Below, in pieces: positions 45,776 through 56,810 of a stretch of DNA of 64,000 bases. The DNA is from Verrucosispora sioxanthis (GTDB taxonomy: Bacteria > Actinomycetota > Actinomycetes > Mycobacteriales > Micromonosporaceae). How positions within the stretch are numbered: position 1 is the first letter of the stretch; each line of letters opens with the position of its first letter. A program made the position numbers and the translations under genes. The stretch is taken from the NCBI RefSeq assembly GCF_010560025.1, contig NZ_SAIY01000004.1:124001-188000 (forward strand). Direction: 5' to 3'. The notes beneath the pieces were generated by a model. The model ran no database searches, was not told the origin of the DNA, and saw nothing but the letters and a program-made list of their open reading frames with translations.

Positions 45776-46954
45776 ATGCCGGCCCTGCCCAACCCGATCA
45801 CGTCACCCGCCACGGTGGACCGCCCGGCCGCTGGCGCGTTCGCGTTCATCTTCACCCGGTTGCCGGCGCTGCTGCGGCTCTCCTGCGGGCTGTTCTGCCT
45901 CCCGGTGGCGCTCGCCGTGCGTACCCCACCGGTACGTCCGGAACTGCTGCTACCGGCTGTGGCGGTGCTGACCGCCTGGTCGCTCTGGTACGCGTTGCGC
46001 GCCTGGCGGTACGACCTCGGCAACCCACTCGTCGCCGTCGACGTGGCGCTGACCAGCGCCGCATGCCTGGCGATTCCGATCCTGGTCGCGCCCGAGGTGC
46101 TGCCCGGCGAGGCGAGTTGGATCGCGGTGCTGGCGAGCACCACCGTGATCAACGCTCAGGCTACCGCTCCGGCCCGGCTGTCCATTCCGGCCGGGCTGCT
46201 GGTCGTCGCCGCGTACGCCACGGGTGCGCACGCCGCCGGGAACTCGACCGAGGCGCGGGCCCACGCGGTCACCCTGCTGGTCCAGACCGGCTGCACGGCG
46301 ATGATGACCGCGGTGATGCGCCGACGTATCGCCCGCGCCGACACCGCGTTCGTGGCCGCGCAGCGCGCCACCCGTAACGCCACGGTCGCCCGGATCGCGC
46401 GGGAGGCGGAACGACAGCAGAACCGCGACCTGCACGACACGGTGCTGGCGACGCTCACCATGGTCGGGCAGGGCGCGGTGAGCGAGCCGTCCCCCGCGCT
46501 ACGCGAGCGGTGTGCCACCGACTTGCGTACCCTCGCCGCCCTGGCGGAGGCGCGCTCCGTGCCGCACGACGCGACGGCCCGGCTGGACGAGCGCCTCCGG
46601 GCGGTGCTCGCGCGGCTGCCCGGCCTACCGGTCGCCGCCGACCTACCACCCTGCACGGTGGCGGCGCCGGTCGCGGAGGCCGTCGCGGAGAGCGCACACG
46701 CCGCGCTGGCGAACGTGGTGAATCACGCTCCCCGCGCGCGGGCGACACTGCGACTGCGTCGGTTCGCCGGCACCGTCACGGTCGAGGTGAGCGACGACGG
46801 TCCCGGTTTCGACCCGGGCAGCGTGCCGGCGCACCGGTACGGCCTGCGCGAGTCGGTACGAGGCCGGATGGCGACGATCGGAGGCCACGCCGACATCGAC
46901 TCCGCTCCCGGTCGGGGCACCCGGATCCGGCTGGAGTGGTCGGATGTCGGCTGA
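45776..46954 (+). CDS. Membrane sensor histidine kinase (HisKA_3/HATPase type)
   Basis: This protein of about 392 aa has six hydrophobic helices (about 15-180), the HisKA_3 box RDLHDTVLATLTMVGQ with the phospho-His in DLHDT, and a C-terminal HATPase domain with the N box NVVNHAPRA and G1 box DDGPGFDPG, and GRGTRI. It partners the LuxR-type regulator at 48171. ATG 45776 follows AAAGGA; the frame extends to 45647 but the first residues are not conserved-looking. Confidence 0.8.
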   Translation: MPALPNPITSPATVDRPAAGAFAFIFTRLPALLRLSCGLFCLPVALAVRTPPVRPELLLPAVAVLTAWSLWYALRAWRYDLGNPLVAVDVALTSAACLAIPILVAPEVLPGEASWIAVLASTTVINAQATAPARLSIPAGLLVVAAYATGAHAAGNSTEARAHAVTLLVQTGCTAMMTAVMRRRIARADTAFVAAQRATRNATVARIAREAERQQNRDLHDTVLATLTMVGQGAVSEPSPALRERCATDLRTLAALAEARSVPHDATARLDERLRAVLARLPGLPVAADLPPCTVAAPVAEAVAESAHAALANVVNHAPRARATLRLRRFAGTVTVEVSDDGPGFDPGSVPAHRYGLRESVRGRMATIGGHADIDSAPGRGTRIRLEWSDVG

Positions 46955-48198
46955 GCGGTTGCCGGGCGGCCCCGGGGCGAGCGAGACCGGGTTTCGGCCA
47001 CGGTCCGGCAGAGCGGTGTTCCTCCCGTGGCGGACCCGGCCAGGTCCGGTACCGGCCCAGCGGCTGAGTCCGGCGTCCGACGAGATCGGTGCGGTCCGGG
47101 CGGCCGCCGCGGTGGCCCGCACCTCCGACCGGGGCGCCCGGATCGTCGCGGTCACCATCGCGCTGGTCTGGCACCTGGCCATCGGGCTGCCCGCGGTGCT
47201 GGCCGCCGGGTCGGCGCTGGCCGTGCCCGAGGTGGTGCTGGGTGGCTGGTTGCTCGTGGCGGCGCTCGGCGTGATCGCCGGGATCCGACTGCTACGCGAC
47301 ACGCCGCTGCCGGCGGCGCCACTGGCCGGCCTGCTGCTCGTGGTGGACGTGGCGGTCTTCGCCACGGTCGGTCGGTCGCACCTGTTCAGCCCGGCGAACT
47401 GGGTGGGGGCACCCTCGCCTGGTTCTTCCTGGTGGTGCTCTGGGGCGGCCGGTTGGCCGGCTGCTGGTCCTGCTGGCCGCGCACGCGGCCACCGCGCTGA
47501 CCGCCGTCGTGCTGCACGGCGCGACGCACGCCGCCGATCTGGCCCGGGCCACGATGGCTCTCTACGGCACGTCGTCGTTGCCGGTGGCGGTCTTCGCCGG
47601 GGCGGCGGCGCTCGCCGCGCTGTCCCGGCAGCGGGCCGCCACGGCGGCGACCACGAACGCGATGGTGGCCGAGCGGGAAGCCGCCGAACGCGCCCGGCAC
47701 GAGCGGGGCGAGCGGCTGAACCTGGTCAGTCGCGCCGCCAGCGAGGTGCTCACCGAGTTGGCCCGCGGGCAGGCCGATCCGGCCGACCCGGAGGTCCAGC
47801 GCCGCTGCGTACGCGCTGCCGCTCGGCTGCGTCGCCTGATCGCCGAGTCCGACGACGTGCCCCACCCGCTGCTGCACGAACTGCGCGCCGCAGCCGATCT
47901 GGCCGAGCGCAACGGCCTGCCGATCGACCTGGTCACAATTGGTTCACCGCCACCGTTGCCGGTGCGGATCCGCCGGAGCCTGGCGGATCCGCTCACCGCC
48001 GGGCTCGCGGACGCACGGGACTGGGCCCGGCTGACCGTCGTCTCCAGCCCGGACGAGGTGGTGGTCAGCCTCGTCACCCCCGACCGGGAGGGCCCGGACG
48101 ACCCCGGGCATCCGGTGCAGGACGACGACGGGCAGGTGGAGCACCTCTACGAACGGGACGGGAAGATCAGATGGACGCAGACGAGCTGGCACCGGTGA
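46944..48198 (+). pseudogene. Second membrane sensor protein of the two-component locus, two frameshifts
   Basis: The start ATG 46944 overlaps the kinase stop. The first part has four helices (LVWHLAIGLPAVLAAG, WLLVAALGVIAG). Near 47406, in a run of five G, the frame must shift to read TLAWFFLVVLWGG, and near 47452 again to read LLVLLAAHAATALTAVVLHG and the remaining 229 aa to 48198. Each needs one added base. The C-terminal part resembles a kinase without a clear ATP-binding box. It may be an accessory sensor. Confidence 0.65.
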
Positions 48199-48884
48199 CG
48201 CCGGGACGGCCCGTCGGTGTGGCGATCGTGGACGACCACCCGGTGGTCATCGACGGGGTGCGCGCCTGGCTCGCCACCGAGCCCCGACTGACCGTGCTGG
48301 CCACCGGTGACGATCCGGACGAGGTGTTGCGAGCGGCACCGCAGGCCGACGTGATCCTCCTCGACCTGCGATTACACGGACGGTTGGTGCTGGACAAGCT
48401 CGCCGAGCTGAGTTCCGCCGGACGGCGGGTGGTGGTCTACTCCGAACACTCCGACCCGGCGACGATGCTCGCCGCGTTGGACGCCGGGGCGGTGGCGTTC
48501 CTCGCCAAGCACGAAGGACGGGAACACTGCGTGGCGACCGTGCTGGACGCGGCGAGCGATCGGCCGTACGTCGCGCCGGCGTTGGCCGGCGCGATGGTCG
48601 GCGATCCGCGACCGGACCGGCCGGTGCTGTCCGACAAGGAACGTGAGGCGCTGCTGCTGTGGTTCCAGTCGATGTCCAAGGCGTCGGTGGCCCGGCGGAT
48701 GCGGATCAGCGAGCACACCGTCAAGCAGTACGTCGACCGGGCGCGGATCAAGTACACGCGGGCCGGCCGCCCGGCCGCCACGAAGGCGGCGCTGCTCGCC
48801 CGGGCGATCGAGGACGGACTCGTCCGACCGGAGGAAATTGGTATCTACCGGTCGCGGGCGTCGACCGATCGGCCGACCCCCTAA
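48171..48884 (+). CDS. Response regulator, LuxR/NarL family
   Basis: The 237-aa protein has a receiver domain (about 14-130) with acidic IVDDHP and phospho-acceptor Asp in ILLDLRL, and a C-terminal LuxR HTH (about 160-225, LSDKEREALLLWF and ISEHTVKQYVDRARIKY). ATG 48171 has GGGAAG upstream and overlaps the previous gene by 28 nt. It responds to the kinase at 45776; target genes are unknown. Confidence 0.85.
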   Translation: MDADELAPVTPGRPVGVAIVDDHPVVIDGVRAWLATEPRLTVLATGDDPDEVLRAAPQADVILLDLRLHGRLVLDKLAELSSAGRRVVVYSEHSDPATMLAALDAGAVAFLAKHEGREHCVATVLDAASDRPYVAPALAGAMVGDPRPDRPVLSDKEREALLLWFQSMSKASVARRMRISEHTVKQYVDRARIKYTRAGRPAATKAALLARAIEDGLVRPEEIGIYRSRASTDRPTP

Positions 48885-48958
48885 CGGGCGTCATGACAGC
48901 GGCGGACGTCTCGGCGAGGCTCATGCGTAGCAGCCGTCCGCACCGGAGGTTTCCGACG

Positions 48959-49660
48959 ATGCACGATGACGCGTCTCCGTTCTTCATCGCGCCGCATCGG
49001 TTCGACGCGGTGGACGACGGTACCGGCCCGGTGCTGGACCGGCGGCACGAGCTGGTCCCGGCGAGCGGCGAGCACGTGCTCGACCGCCACCGGGTGGACG
49101 TGGCCGGGTATCTGCTCGGTCCCAGCGACGCCTACCGCGCCTGGTCGTTGCCCGCTCCGGTGGCGCTCACCGTCACCGACCACCGGCTGACGTACGTCGG
49201 CGGGGACCGGCAGCGCACCGACCTGGGTGCCAGGCGGCGCGGGACAGCCCGCCTGCCCGCACTGGTCAGCGGACAGATCCGCTGGCAGTGGCCGTCCCGG
49301 CTGGAGTTGGCGCCCGCCACCGGCGGCAACCCGGCGACGTTGCTGGTGGTCTGTGACGCGCTGCGGACGATCCGGCAGCCGGCGCTCGCCCTGGTCGGTC
49401 CCGGCGACCGGATCGGCGAACTCGCCCGGCAGCTGCGCCACGCGATCGCCACGTTCCGGCTGGTCCGGCCGGAGCTGGTGGACCTGTCCCCGCCGGAGCG
49501 GGACGCGCTGGCCCGGCTGACCCGGACCGCGTCGCTCAGCGGCACGGGCCGGGTGCTGCTGCCCGGTGCCCTGCCGGTGGAGTTCCACTCCCGCGAGGAC
49601 TACTACCGGCCGAGGCACGCCGACGCGCAGCCGTACGACGCGGCGTCCGGCCAGCGGTAG
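48959..49660 (+). CDS. Hypothetical protein
   Basis: This 233-aa protein has no recognised domain. The composition is Arg/Leu-rich and soluble, with a probable beta-rich N-terminal half (VALTVTDHRLTYVGGDR) and a helical C-terminal part. ATG 48959 with GGAGG is used rather than the upstream starts. It lies 74 bases after the regulator and may belong to its output. Confidence 0.6.
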   Translation: MHDDASPFFIAPHRFDAVDDGTGPVLDRRHELVPASGEHVLDRHRVDVAGYLLGPSDAYRAWSLPAPVALTVTDHRLTYVGGDRQRTDLGARRRGTARLPALVSGQIRWQWPSRLELAPATGGNPATLLVVCDALRTIRQPALALVGPGDRIGELARQLRHAIATFRLVRPELVDLSPPERDALARLTRTASLSGTGRVLLPGALPVEFHSREDYYRPRHADAQPYDAASGQR

Positions 49661-49687
49661 GCCGCCGGCCCCGCAGGCTCGACCTGT

Positions 49688-50437
49688 TCAGCGGGGCGCG
49701 GAGCGCCGGTCGGCGGCGTCGAGCGCCGCCGCCTCCTGCGGGGTCGGCGCGCTGCCGCCGAGGTGCGCCGGCAACCACCACCGGTCCGCCGGTGCGGCCG
49801 GCTGGTCCGGGTACTCCCGCTGTGCCCGGTCGACAAGCGCGCTCAGCCGGGTACGCAGTTCCTCTGTCATCGTGGCGGGGTCCGGGTAGCCGGACGGGTC
49901 CATCGGCTCGCCGACCAGGATGGTGATCGGGGTGTGCCGGCGGGTGAGCGTACGCGGACGTCCCTTCGTCCACAGCCGCTGAGTGCCCCAGAGCGCGACC
50001 GGCAGCACCGGTACCTGCGCCTCGCGGGCCATCCGGGTGGCTCCGCTCTTGAGCTCCTTGACGGTGAAGGAGCGGCTGATCGTCGCCTCGGGAAACACGC
50101 CGACCACCTCACCCGAGCGCAGCGCGGCGACCGCGGCGGCGTACGAGTCGGCGCCGGCGCGCCGGTCCACCGGGATGTGCCGCATGCCGCGCATCAACGG
50201 CCCGGACACCCGGTGCCGGAACACCGACTCCTTGGCCATGAACCGGACGAGTCGCCGTGACTCGAGGGCACCAAGTCCGCAGAAGATGAAATCCAGGTAG
50301 CTGACGTGGTTGCTGGCCAGCACCGCCCCGCCGGTACGGGGAACGTGGTGGTCGCCCTCGACGGTGAGCCTGAGGTCGAGGACCCGGAACATCGTCTTGG
50401 CGGCGGCGATAACGGGCGGGTACACGAGTTCCGGCAT
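49688..50437 (-). CDS. Lysophospholipid acyltransferase (PlsC family)
   Basis: The 249-aa protein has the acyltransferase box NHVSYLDF (HX4D) at about 43-50 and FPEATISRSF (the EGT-type box) at about 115-124. It transfers an acyl chain to a 1-acylglycerol phosphate or a related acceptor at the membrane. Confidence 0.83.
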   Translation of the reverse strand: MPELVYPPVIAAAKTMFRVLDLRLTVEGDHHVPRTGGAVLASNHVSYLDFIFCGLGALESRRLVRFMAKESVFRHRVSGPLMRGMRHIPVDRRAGADSYAAAVAALRSGEVVGVFPEATISRSFTVKELKSGATRMAREAQVPVLPVALWGTQRLWTKGRPRTLTRRHTPITILVGEPMDPSGYPDPATMTEELRTRLSALVDRAQREYPDQPAAPADRWWLPAHLGGSAPTPQEAAALDAADRRSAPR

Positions 50438-50549
50438 TCCGGAACTTTACCCCGAGTAGGTTACGCACCGGTAGGGACGGTGGTCGCCGTGGTCCGCCGG
50501 AACGTGGCCGGATCACCCGTCGCCCGGTCGGGCGACCCGGCCACGCCGG

Positions 50550-52610
50550 TCACCCGCCGCGCGAGTGCAGGTCCACCCGGCCACGGGCGAAGGCGTCCAC
50601 CCGCCCCCAGCGACCGGGGATGTCCAACACCTCGATCCGACCCATGCCGACCGGCAGCCGCGGCTCGACCGCCAGGTGCCCCTCGTGCGGCTCCAGACCG
50701 AGCATCGTACGCAGCAACAGCAGCGGGGCCCCCGTCGACCACGCCTGCGGACTGCACGCCGTCGGGTACTCCACCGGGAACTTCGTCTGCTCACGCGGGT
50801 AACCGCCGAACGCCTCGGGCAGCCGTCCGTCGAAGTACCGGGCCGCGTCCAGGATGCCGTTGGCGATCATGGCGGCCTCCTCGGCGAAGCCGTACCGGCG
50901 CAGACCCCAGGCGCAGAACGAGGTGTCGAAGGGCCAGACGGTGCCGTTGTGGTAGCCGATGGGGTTGTAACGCACCTCGCCCTCGGCCAGGGTCCGCACC
51001 CCCCAGCCGCTCCACAGCCGTGGCCCGACCAGGTGGTGGGCGATCTGCTCGGCCCGCTCGTCGTCGACGATCCCGCTCCAGAGCAGGTGGCCGATGTTGG
51101 AGCTGAGCACGTCGCACTGTCGTCCGTCCGGGTCCAGCGCGAGCGCGTAGTAGCCGCCGTCCTCGACCCACCAGTCCCGGTTGAACCGCTCCTTCAGGGC
51201 CGCGGCCTCCCGCTCCAACTGGTCGGCGTACGCCGGGTCGTCCCAGAACTCGCGGGCCAGCCGCGCGCCGCGCATCTTCGCGTCGTACGCGTACCCCTGC
51301 ACCTCGCAGGTGGCCCGGGGGAACGGCGGCAGGGTGCCGTCGCGGTAGGAGATGGAGTCCCAGGAGTCCTTCCAGCACTGGTTCTCCAGGCCGGTGTCGG
51401 TGTTCCGCCGCTCGTACCAGATGTAGCCGTTGCCGACCAGATCGGCGTAGTCGTCGATCCACTTGAAGGCCCGGCGGCACTCCTGCTCCAACTCCTTGAC
51501 CAGCGCGGCGTCTCCGCTCCACTGCTCGTACTCGTCGAGCAGCACCACGAACAGCGGCGTCGAGTCGACCGCGCCGTAGTACGGCGAGTGCGGTTGCTCC
51601 TCGAACGCGGCGCTCTCGCCGTACCGCATCTCGTGCAGGATCCGCCCGGGGTCCTCCTCCCGGAAGTCGTCGAACCGGGTGCCCTGCAGCGCCGCGAGGA
51701 TCCGCAGCGTGGTCGCGCTCAGCTGCGGGGTGAACGGCAGCGTCTGCAGACAGGTCAGGATGCTGTCCCGGCCGAACATGGTCATGAACCACGGCAGGCC
51801 GGCGGCGGGCAGGGTCTGACCACCCAGCGACAGCGGCGAGAAGCGCAACGCGGCCAGGTCGACGATGCACTTGCGGTACGTGGCTGCCAACCGGTCGTGC
51901 TCGCTGTTCACCGTCGGCGCCTTGGCGATCCACTCCTCCAGGTCGTGTTGCAGGGCAAGCCGCTCGGTGCCGTGCGCCTGCAACCCGAGACGCAGATCCC
52001 GACCGCCCGGGCCGACCGCCAGGGTCTGCACGTCGATGTGGGTGTCCCACTGCTCGTTCGGTTCCAGGTGGATGGAGTACGCGAAGCCGTTGCGGTCGTA
52101 CCGGGCCGGCGCGGAGGACGAGATGATCGTCTCGCGCTTGAAGTTGCCGCGCCGGTAGCCCAGGCGCAGCCGGTCCGGCTCGGCCTCGGAGTAGATCTCG
52201 CCCTTCTTGTTGAGAATCTCGTCCTTGACCTCGAACAGGTCGGCGAAGTCACAGGCGGCGTCCATCCGGATCTCCAGGTCGACCGCCTTCTCATCGTGGT
52301 TGAGGATGGTGATGTCCTCCCGGAAGCTCCCACCGACCGCCCGCTCCCGGATGATCGACAGTTTCGCGTCGACGTAGTGGGTGGCCAGCCCGGGCACCAG
52401 GAAGAAGCGCGACTCGTAGTACTGGAGGTCGTCGTAGGAGAGGGCGTTCAGCCGCTCGCCGTTGACCGTGAGCACCCACTTGGAGAGGAAGCGGGTGTCG
52501 ATGGAGAACAGTCCCGTCGGTTCGGTCGGTGTCGCCTCGATGTCCCCGGTCGCCTCGCTGACGACGAAGTTGTTGCCGTCGAGGATCCGTACGGTGTGGC
52601 TGGGCGCCAT
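50550..52610 (-). CDS. Amylo-alpha-1,6-glucosidase / glycogen-debranching-like enzyme
   Basis: This protein of about 686 aa has an N-terminal debranching domain (about 10-200) and a C-terminal six-hairpin (alpha/alpha) glycosidase domain (about 270-640), with GRDSILTCLQTLPF, RFDDFREEDPGRI, WKDSWDSI and NPIGYHNGTVWPFD carrying the probable catalytic acids. The ATG overlaps the SCP2 gene stop (TGATG; GTG 52613 is also possible). It acts on alpha-glucans or related oligosaccharides; specificity is unknown. Confidence 0.85.
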   Translation of the reverse strand: MAPSHTVRILDGNNFVVSEATGDIEATPTEPTGLFSIDTRFLSKWVLTVNGERLNALSYDDLQYYESRFFLVPGLATHYVDAKLSIIRERAVGGSFREDITILNHDEKAVDLEIRMDAACDFADLFEVKDEILNKKGEIYSEAEPDRLRLGYRRGNFKRETIISSSAPARYDRNGFAYSIHLEPNEQWDTHIDVQTLAVGPGGRDLRLGLQAHGTERLALQHDLEEWIAKAPTVNSEHDRLAATYRKCIVDLAALRFSPLSLGGQTLPAAGLPWFMTMFGRDSILTCLQTLPFTPQLSATTLRILAALQGTRFDDFREEDPGRILHEMRYGESAAFEEQPHSPYYGAVDSTPLFVVLLDEYEQWSGDAALVKELEQECRRAFKWIDDYADLVGNGYIWYERRNTDTGLENQCWKDSWDSISYRDGTLPPFPRATCEVQGYAYDAKMRGARLAREFWDDPAYADQLEREAAALKERFNRDWWVEDGGYYALALDPDGRQCDVLSSNIGHLLWSGIVDDERAEQIAHHLVGPRLWSGWGVRTLAEGEVRYNPIGYHNGTVWPFDTSFCAWGLRRYGFAEEAAMIANGILDAARYFDGRLPEAFGGYPREQTKFPVEYPTACSPQAWSTGAPLLLLRTMLGLEPHEGHLAVEPRLPVGMGRIEVLDIPGRWGRVDAFARGRVDLHSRGG

Positions 52611-52978
52611 CACTGCACCCCCTTCCGGTAGCGCTGCGGTCCCCGGGCGTACGGCGACCCGGGGAAGATCCGTTCGACCTGCACCACCAGGCGGGCGTCA
52701 CCGGTGACCGTCATGTCCCCCCGCAGCAGCGCCGCCAGCCCGTTCTCCCGGCCGGTGACCAGTTCCTCGAACAGCGCGGGGCTGGTACCGACCACCGTGT
52801 CGGCCTCCACGTCCTGCCGGCTGACCTGGACGTTGCCCCGGTCGATCCGCATCAGCCAGTGCGTGGTCTGCGGCCCCTCGTGCAGGTCGAAGCGCAGGGA
52901 TCCGGAGGTCTTCGCCAGCAGAGGCTCGTACCCCTGCTGGTCGAGGTCCTCGAAAAACCGCGTGGTCGCGTCCGCCAT
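52610..52978 (-). CDS. SCP2 sterol-carrier-like domain protein
   Basis: The 122-aa protein is a single SCP2 domain (about 15-110; WLMRIDRGNVQVSRQ, LLRGDMTVTGD), which forms a lipid-binding tunnel. It is translationally coupled to the debranching-like gene, an unusual pairing with no clear functional link. Confidence 0.8.
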   Translation of the reverse strand: MADATTRFFEDLDQQGYEPLLAKTSGSLRFDLHEGPQTTHWLMRIDRGNVQVSRQDVEADTVVGTSPALFEELVTGRENGLAALLRGDMTVTGDARLVVQVERIFPGSPYARGPQRYRKGVQ

Positions 52979-53114
52979 CGGGCCCCTCCTCCCAGTCGCT
53001 CATGTTCCGCAGGAGGGGTCCCCGAGGCCCGGTCGCTCAACCTCACCCGCTTGGGGTGAGGCCCGAGGATCGGGTCACCGGCGGTGACGACGGGCGACCG
53101 ACGCTCGAGCGGCA

Positions 53115-53150
53115 CGAAGCCGGCTCCCGACGGCTCGGGAACCGGCTTCG
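53115..53150 (-). terminator. Hairpin after the CBS gene
   Basis: CGAAGCCGGCTCCCGA and TCGGGAACCGGCTTCG form a 16-bp stem with one mismatch and a 4-nt loop, 28 bases beyond the CBS stop. Confidence 0.6.
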
Positions 53151-53177
53151 TCTCGACCTTCGCCTCGACGGAGGCGG

Positions 53178-53594
53178 TCAGTTGTTGGGGTCGTCCGCGC
53201 TGATGTCGGCCAGCACCGACTGGGGCTCGCGCTCGACCGCCAGATCGCCCATGGACACCAGGCCGATCAGTCGGCCGTCCTCCACCACGGGCAACCGCCG
53301 CACGGCGTACGTCCGCATCAGGTCGGCGGCGGCGACGGCGTCGTCGTACTGGCTCACCGTCACCACGTCCTTGGTGGTGATCTGGTTCAGTCGGGTGGTG
53401 TCCGGGTCCATGCTCTCCGCCACGCCTCGGACCGTGATGTCCCGGTCCGTGACGATGCCGACCACGTTGTCACCGTCGGTCACCACCACGTCACCGATCG
53501 CGGAGTCGCGCATCTCCTGGGCCGCCGCGACGAGCGTGGCGTTGCCGTCCATGGTCACCAACCGGGTCGTCATGAACTCTCCGACCGTTGTCAT
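53178..53594 (-). CDS. Tandem CBS-domain protein
   Basis: The 138-aa protein consists of two CBS modules (about 8-58 and 72-125; VVGIVTDRDITVRGVA, GRLIGLVSMGDLAVE). Such pairs bind adenine nucleotides and often mark a stress or dormancy response in actinomycetes. Monocistronic, with the hairpin at 53115 downstream. Confidence 0.85.
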   Translation of the reverse strand: MTTVGEFMTTRLVTMDGNATLVAAAQEMRDSAIGDVVVTDGDNVVGIVTDRDITVRGVAESMDPDTTRLNQITTKDVVTVSQYDDAVAAADLMRTYAVRRLPVVEDGRLIGLVSMGDLAVEREPQSVLADISADDPNN

Positions 53595-53661
53595 GGCGCC
53601 TCCCTCTGGGTGTCGGGCAACCAGGGGTCTACCCGACCACCGCGGGCAGTAACGTGACCGG

Positions 53662-55372
<1,711 letters not shown>

Positions 55373-56725
55373 TCACGTCCCGGAGGGGTGATCGGTCAGC
55401 TCGCCGAGACCGGTGGCCAGCAGCTCGTCCCTGATCACCGCGGCGTCGCCCTCCACCACCAGGGTCAGCGACTCCGGACGCAGGTGCGTGGCGGCGGCCG
55501 CCGAGACCTGGTCCACCTGGGCGCCGAGCAGCTCCTCCCGCAGCCGGGCGTGATAGTCGTCCGGCAGGTCGTGCACCACGAGCGTGCTCAGCGCCCCGGC
55601 GATCGCCCGAGGGCTCTGCAACTCGACCGAGAGCTGGCCCGCCCGCCAGGACCGGGCCACCGCCAGCTCGTCCTCGGTCACCCCGCCGGCCTGGGTACGC
55701 GCGATCTCGCCGACCGCCTCGACCAGCGCCGGTGCGGTGACGGCGGTCTGCACGCTCGAACTGACCGCGAACCGGCCGAACCGACGGGACGAGGCGAAGT
55801 CGCCCCGGATGCCGTACGTGTAGCCGCGGACCTCCCGAATGAGGTGGTTGAGGCGGGAGGTGAACGCGCCGCCGAGCACCGTGCCGGCGAGCGCGATCGG
55901 CACGTGGTCCGGGTGTGCCCGGTGCGGTCCGGGATGACCGAGCCGCAGCGTGGACTGCACCGATCCGGGCCGGTCGACGAGGATGATCCGTCGCTCGGAA
56001 CGCACCGGCACCTCGATCGGCGTCCCCCGGTCCACCGGCCCACCGCCGGTGCCGGTGAACGCCGTGGCGGCGAGGGCGTCCAGGTCGAGCCGGTCCAGGT
56101 CACCGGCGACGACGAGGGTGCCCGGACGGATGAACCACTCCGAGTGGAAGACGGTCACGTCCTCCACGTCCAGGCCGGCCACCGAGTCGGGGTCGCCGTA
56201 CATCGGACGGCCCCAACGGTTGCCGGCCCCGAACAGGTCGGCGCGCAACGCCGCGTCGGCCCGTGGCCCCGGGTTGGCCCAGTCCATCCGCAGCGCGGTC
56301 ACCTCGTCGTCGCGGACCCGCCGCACGTCGTCCGGGTCCAGCCTCGGGGTACGCACCGCCTCGGCGAGCAGTTCCACCGCCGCGCCCAGGCGACCCACCG
56401 GCACCTGCACGCTCGCCTGGAAGGTGTCCCAGTCCAGCCCGGTCACCAACTCGGTGCCGAGCGCCTCAATCGCCAGCGCGTACGCGGTGGCGTCACGCTG
56501 GGTGGTGCCTTCCTCCAGCGCCTTGGCCAGCACCCCGCCGAGCCCTTCGCGGCCCACCGGTTCCCGACCGGCGCCCGCGTCGAGCAGCAGCATCGCCACG
56601 GCGAGGTTCTGCCCGGGCAGGTGCGCGGCAACGACGCCGCCACCAGCGACGGAGCGGCGGACCACCTGGGGAAAGCGGTAGGGGCGGGCCGTACCCGGAC
56701 CGGGACGATCAGCGATCAGGGTCAC
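55373..56725 (-). CDS. M16 peptidase-like protein without the zinc motif
   Basis: The 450-aa protein has the insulinase/processing-protease fold (GLGGVLAKALEEGT in place of the HxxEH region, and REVRGYTYGIR in the C-terminal half). The zinc histidines are missing, as in the non-catalytic partner of M16 pairs. GTG 56725 lies 85 bases after the active partner's stop. Confidence 0.83.
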   Translation of the reverse strand: MTLIADRPGPGTARPYRFPQVVRRSVAGGGVVAAHLPGQNLAVAMLLLDAGAGREPVGREGLGGVLAKALEEGTTQRDATAYALAIEALGTELVTGLDWDTFQASVQVPVGRLGAAVELLAEAVRTPRLDPDDVRRVRDDEVTALRMDWANPGPRADAALRADLFGAGNRWGRPMYGDPDSVAGLDVEDVTVFHSEWFIRPGTLVVAGDLDRLDLDALAATAFTGTGGGPVDRGTPIEVPVRSERRIILVDRPGSVQSTLRLGHPGPHRAHPDHVPIALAGTVLGGAFTSRLNHLIREVRGYTYGIRGDFASSRRFGRFAVSSSVQTAVTAPALVEAVGEIARTQAGGVTEDELAVARSWRAGQLSVELQSPRAIAGALSTLVVHDLPDDYHARLREELLGAQVDQVSAAAATHLRPESLTLVVEGDAAVIRDELLATGLGELTDHPSGT

Positions 56726-56810
56726 CGGACGATCCTCTCGTTCGCGACTGCGGGGCTCACGGATGCCCGCCCACAGCACCCCACCGGGCGACGTCGCCCG
56801 CTGCTGGCGT